This document shows positions 61,076 to 64,000 of a stretch of 64,000 bases of DNA, piece after piece. Under the pieces are notes generated by a model that was not told the DNA's origin, did no database searches, and was given only the letters and a program-made list of their open reading frames with translations. Position 1 is the stretch's first letter. The number at the start of each line of letters is the position of its first letter. This DNA comes from Gp6-AA40 sp963772955 (GTDB taxonomy: Bacteria; Acidobacteriota; Vicinamibacteria; Vicinamibacterales; UBA2999), in contig CAVYZF010000009.1 of the NCBI GenBank assembly GCA_963772955.1, positions 868,001 through 932,000 on the forward strand, in the 5' to 3' direction. Both the position numbers and the translations under genes were made by a program.

Positions 61076-62047
61076 CTACTGCCGGTTGAAGCGATGCACG
61101 CGGCCGAATGCGCTGAACTCGGATACGAAGAGGTCGCCGTGTGCGTTGAGCGCCACACCGTGCGGCGACAGCACGAACCCCTGACGCCACTGCGCGGGCG
61201 GGATCTTGTTGGTGCCGGTGCCCTGCTCGGTGTTGGCTCCGATGCGGGTCACTACCGCGCCGGCTTTGTCGAGCACCGTCACTCGACCATTCAGCTCGCC
61301 GACGATCGCGTTGTCGCCGTCGATCACGATCGCGGCCGGCAGTAGAAGATCCTTCGCCACCACACCCAGGAACTCGCCGTCGAGTGAGAGATGCACGACG
61401 CGGTTGTTGGCGCGATCGCACGCGATGATACGCGCCGGCTGGAATCGGGTGTCGATCGCCAGCTTGTGCAGCGTGTTGAAGCTGTATGGCGCCTGCTTGC
61501 CGCCGAACGACGTGATGTACTTGCCAGTCTTGTCGAAGCGATGGATGTAATCGCTCGCGTAGCCGTCGGTCACGTAGATGTCGCCGTTCGGTGCGACGTC
61601 GAGGCCCGTGAGCAACAACGCCAGCTGATTGCTCCGCGCGTTCCTCACCTTGTACTGATCCGGAATCGTCGACGAGCCGATCGTCATGACGATGTTGCCT
61701 TCGAGGGTCATCTTGACGATCGTCTGTCCGCGCAGCGTGGCGCCGTAGAGGAACTCGCCATCGGCCTGCTTGCGGATCACGAAGCCATGAAAGTCGCTCG
61801 GTGCAGCTGGCACGTTGCGCAGGAACGCTCCTTCGGGCGAGAACACCTGGAGACCTGCTGATGGATCCTGCACGCTGACGTAGACCTCGCCAGTGGAGCT
61901 GACGGCGACGTCGCCATGCTGATTGCCAAGTTGCTCGCGTCCTTGCGGAAGCGTGAGCCAGTCAGGGGCCACGCGATAGGTGTTGGCGGCTGTCGCGGTG
62001 GTCAGCAGCGCAACGCTGGCGATGAGTACGAGTGCGAGACGCTTCAT
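61076..62047 (-). CDS. Secreted NHL-repeat propeller protein
   Basis: 323 residues with signal peptide (1-21). NHL-like blades (SSTGEVYVSVQDPSAGLQVFSPEG, APNGDIYVTDGYASDYIHRFDKTGKY). No enzymatic motif. Its ATG overlaps the stop of the ModA-like gene (ATGA), a close functional link. TAG stop (61076-61078) lies in a degraded heptamer array. Confidence 0.75.
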   Translation of the reverse strand: MKRLALVLIASVALLTTATAANTYRVAPDWLTLPQGREQLGNQHGDVAVSSTGEVYVSVQDPSAGLQVFSPEGAFLRNVPAAPSDFHGFVIRKQADGEFLYGATLRGQTIVKMTLEGNIVMTIGSSTIPDQYKVRNARSNQLALLLTGLDVAPNGDIYVTDGYASDYIHRFDKTGKYITSFGGKQAPYSFNTLHKLAIDTRFQPARIIACDRANNRVVHLSLDGEFLGVVAKDLLLPAAIVIDGDNAIVGELNGRVTVLDKAGAVVTRIGANTEQGTGTNKIPPAQWRQGFVLSPHGVALNAHGDLFVSEFSAFGRVHRFNRQ

Positions 62048-62799
62048 TGGATTCGTTCCATTCCCTTAACCTTGATCACGCCGTTGTTGGCGGACGACAT
62101 CAGAAACGCCACGAACTCCTTCGCCGCTGTTCCCTTGGCTTTGGCGTTGACGCCCGCCGCCATGATCACAAAGGTCTGCACATCTGCCGGAAACACGCCG
62201 CCGAGTTCGGCTCCTGTGACGGGCAGGATCTCGCTGACTGGCAGCACGGCGAGGTCCGACGCGCCGGTCAGGATGTTGTGATTGACCTCTTCCCCGGATG
62301 CGGCAGGCTTCGTCTTGATGGCATCGGCGATGCCCAGCTGTTTGGCGGTGGCCAGGAATGCCACGCCGCTGGCGCCCGCGGACGCGAACGTGATCGACTT
62401 CGCCGCGAGCAGCGTCTTCTTGAACGCGTCGACGCTGCTGACGTCTGGCTTGTGTGCGCCTGACTTGATCATCAGTCCAAGACCCGTGCGCGCGATGATC
62501 GCTTTCGCCGGCACCAGACCTTTGGCGATCAGATCGTCGAGCAGCGGCGGCGTCAGGATCGCGACGTCGAACGGGTCGCCTTTCTCGATCTGACCCTTCA
62601 ACGCTCCCGCAAGTCCGAACACCATCGTCACCTTGTGCTTCGTGGTCTTCTCGAACTGCGGAGCGAGCTCGTCGACGACAGCCTTGATGCCGACCGACGA
62701 GAGCACTCGTATTTCATCTGCGAAGGCTGCGGAGCTGGTTACCAAAACCGCGGCCATCATCACGCACGTGGCACGTCTCACCTTCGCGTGAAAGCGCAT
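62044..62799 (-). CDS. ModA-like substrate-binding protein
   Basis: 251 residues; signal peptide ending at SAAFA, then the periplasmic type-2 binding fold with EIRVLSSVGIKAVVDELAPQFEKTTKHKVTMVFGLAGALKGQIEKGDPFDVAILTPP, as in molybdate-binding ModA and related orphan binding proteins. No ModB/ModC genes are nearby, so transport by a distant permease or a non-transport role is likely. CGGAGGA precedes ATG. Confidence 0.8.
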   Translation of the reverse strand: MRFHAKVRRATCVMMAAVLVTSSAAFADEIRVLSSVGIKAVVDELAPQFEKTTKHKVTMVFGLAGALKGQIEKGDPFDVAILTPPLLDDLIAKGLVPAKAIIARTGLGLMIKSGAHKPDVSSVDAFKKTLLAAKSITFASAGASGVAFLATAKQLGIADAIKTKPAASGEEVNHNILTGASDLAVLPVSEILPVTGAELGGVFPADVQTFVIMAAGVNAKAKGTAAKEFVAFLMSSANNGVIKVKGMERIQ

Positions 62800-62827
62800 G
62801 ACATCCTCCGATTCAGAGGCCGTGATC

Positions 62828-63706
62828 TTACTGCGGCACGGCGGGAAACGGGCGGTCGCCCTTCAGGAAACGGAGGACGATCTCATTGAAGAAGGCGGGT
62901 TGTTCCCAGGCGATCGAATGGCCGGCATCAGGCACTGTCGTCCACTGGACGCCTTTGACATGACGGGCCCAGAGCTTCATGAGCGCGGGCGGCGCAAGGA
63001 GATCGGCATCCGCCGCGACCACCAGCGTCCGCGTGGTGATGGTTGCCAGCTTGGCGTACGTATTGGGCGATCGCAGTGGCTGGGCCGGCGCGCCAGCCTG
63101 TCGTGCGTGCTCTTCGATCTCGAGCCAGCGCTTCGTGCCCTCGGGATTCGTGCCGCGATACGAAGCGCCCACCTCCCGGAAATGACCGGGAAGCGATCGG
63201 ATACCTGGAATCTCGATCCGTGCGATCACGTCCTGGATCTCTTTGTCGCTGACCGAACCGGTGCTGGCGGCGATGACGAGGCTCGCCAGTTGTTCCGGAT
63301 GCGCGGCAGCGTAATCGAGTGCCACGAATCCGCCGCCCGCGACGCCGACGAGATGAAACTGTGCGAGCGACAGATGGTCAGCGAGCGCCTGCAAGTCGTC
63401 TGACGCATGGCCCGGCTGCGCCCCGCTTGCGGGGTCGGCGATGCTGCGACCCCATCCGCGCCGGTCGAATGCGATCACGCGATAGCCGGCTTTCGAGAAC
63501 GCGTCGATCTGCGGTGCCCAGCTCTCGCTGGTTCCCGTGATCGCGTGCATCAGCACGATCGGCTCGCCAGTGCCGCCGGTGTCCGTGAACCAGAGTCGGA
63601 CCCCTGGAACCGACGCGAACTCGCGACGCGGTTGCCGGCCGTCTGGCCGCTGTTGGCCGGATGCGACCGTGACGATTGCAGTCGCAGCGATTGTGCAGCG
63701 ATACAC
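62828..63706 (-). CDS. Alpha/beta hydrolase without a canonical nucleophile Ser
   Basis: 292 residues. Alpha/beta hydrolase fold with VLMHAITGTSESW (oxyanion region), AFDRRGWGRS, and C-terminal PDAGHSIAWE His. The nucleophile elbow reads VGVAGGG instead of GxSxG, so the Ser position is Ala. It may be a non-hydrolytic or binding member. GTG start, no clear ribosome site; start uncertain. Confidence 0.7.
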   Translation of the reverse strand: MYRCTIAATAIVTVASGQQRPDGRQPRREFASVPGVRLWFTDTGGTGEPIVLMHAITGTSESWAPQIDAFSKAGYRVIAFDRRGWGRSIADPASGAQPGHASDDLQALADHLSLAQFHLVGVAGGGFVALDYAAAHPEQLASLVIAASTGSVSDKEIQDVIARIEIPGIRSLPGHFREVGASYRGTNPEGTKRWLEIEEHARQAGAPAQPLRSPNTYAKLATITTRTLVVAADADLLAPPALMKLWARHVKGVQWTTVPDAGHSIAWEQPAFFNEIVLRFLKGDRPFPAVPQ

Positions 63707-63727
63707 AGGTGCGAAGGGCGCGGAGGT

Positions 63728-64000
63728 TCAGTGCTTCCCTCCCAACATCTCGATACGCTCCACGATGTCCTCGTGCAGAATTCGCATGAAGCGCCGTGTC
63801 TCTTCGTCGCCCTCCCTGACTTCCTCGCGCAGCGTTTGTATGACCCGTTCGTCGCCGGCGTGGATTTCCTGGCGCAGCGTCTGGATGACGCGCTCGTCGC
63901 CCGCACGGATCTCCTCGCGAAGTGTTTGCAGGACGCGCTCGTCACCCTCGCGTGCTTCAGCGCGCGTTGCAGAAAACTCAGCGCGCATTTCGTCGCGGAG
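63728..64000 (-). CDS. Coiled-coil repeat protein, partial (cut by window end)
   Basis: The frame stays open to base 64000; about 90 residues are visible. Three to four 14-residue repeats of the type RAGDERVIQTLREE dominate, giving a charged coiled coil, followed by ETRRFMRILHEDIVERIEMLGGKH. The corresponding 42-base DNA units are also similar. No function known. Confidence 0.6.
   Translation of the reverse strand, partial: LRDEMRAEFSATRAEAREGDERVLQTLREEIRAGDERVIQTLRQEIHAGDERVIQTLREEVREGDEETRRFMRILHEDIVERIEMLGGKH

Overview
The window is high-GC bacterial chromosome, best matched to an acidobacterium, probably of the Vicinamibacteria (subdivision 6) type. This is inference from gene content: Oar-like TonB-dependent receptors with an N-terminal carboxypeptidase-regulatory domain, a Ser/Thr kinase fused to a TolB-like propeller, several PQQ/NHL propeller proteins, a small DUF6152-like protein, and tetrahydromethanopterin (H4MPT) C1 genes. 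No rRNA, tRNA, CRISPR array or prophage was seen. One IS1595-family (ISXO2-like) insertion sequence is present.

Layout: 1-2.5 kb holds the end of rodA and RNase G. From 2.5 to 12.5 kb the minus strand carries ada, an outer-membrane barrel, a DUF4097-like protein, an ECF sigma/anti-sigma pair, and a translationally coupled set of HEAT protein, HD-GYP protein, alkaline phosphatase and MGMT-like protein. From 12.6 to 16.5 kb lies a nucleoside-salvage operon (phosphorylase, NupC transporter, PNP, cytidine deaminase), followed by mtnA, tsaD, a YjbQ-like enzyme, a Nudix hydrolase, an HD protein and two coupled ABC-2 exporters. From 24 to 28 kb are a membrane-anchored protein, a GGCT-like protein, PilZ and pseudo-receiver proteins and an aldehyde dehydrogenase. 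From 28 to 34 kb are a frameshifted TonB receptor and a frameshifted quinoprotein dehydrogenase. From 34 to 40 kb is a C1 cluster: a LeuB-like dehydrogenase, fae, a marR-like regulator, a second fae, mtdB, a DUF1464-like protein and an ATP-grasp protein. From 41 to 49.4 kb are hydrolases and a compact minus-strand run of mutarotase, PVADH-like quinohemoprotein, tannase/feruloyl esterase, formyltransferase (ftr) and NHL protein. From 49.5 to 64 kb are an esterase with a histidine kinase, a second TonB receptor, the kinase, a sugar dehydrogenase, an NHL/ModA pair, a hydrolase and a coiled-coil protein cut by the window end.

The genes suggest an aerobic degrader of plant-derived polyphenols or sugars that oxidises formaldehyde through H4MPT. 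Fae, MtdB and Ftr are in the window; Mch and the other Fhc subunits are not.

The most unusual signal is not a gene. At least a dozen gene boundaries carry short iterated arrays with a period of 7 or 8 bases. The word differs between loci, the arrays are often folded into imperfect palindromes, and they very often begin at or within a TAG stop codon. One octamer word recurs at six loci, and the IS element is inserted inside one of those arrays. Other signals worth a look are a composite palindrome sitting in frame inside two proteins, a set of genes with a TAnnnT box 7-8 bases before ATG (possible leaderless mRNAs), and two interleaved perfect 9-base inverted repeats in the longest gene-free stretch (31253-31646). 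Four genes carry single-base indels that may be real or may be assembly errors.
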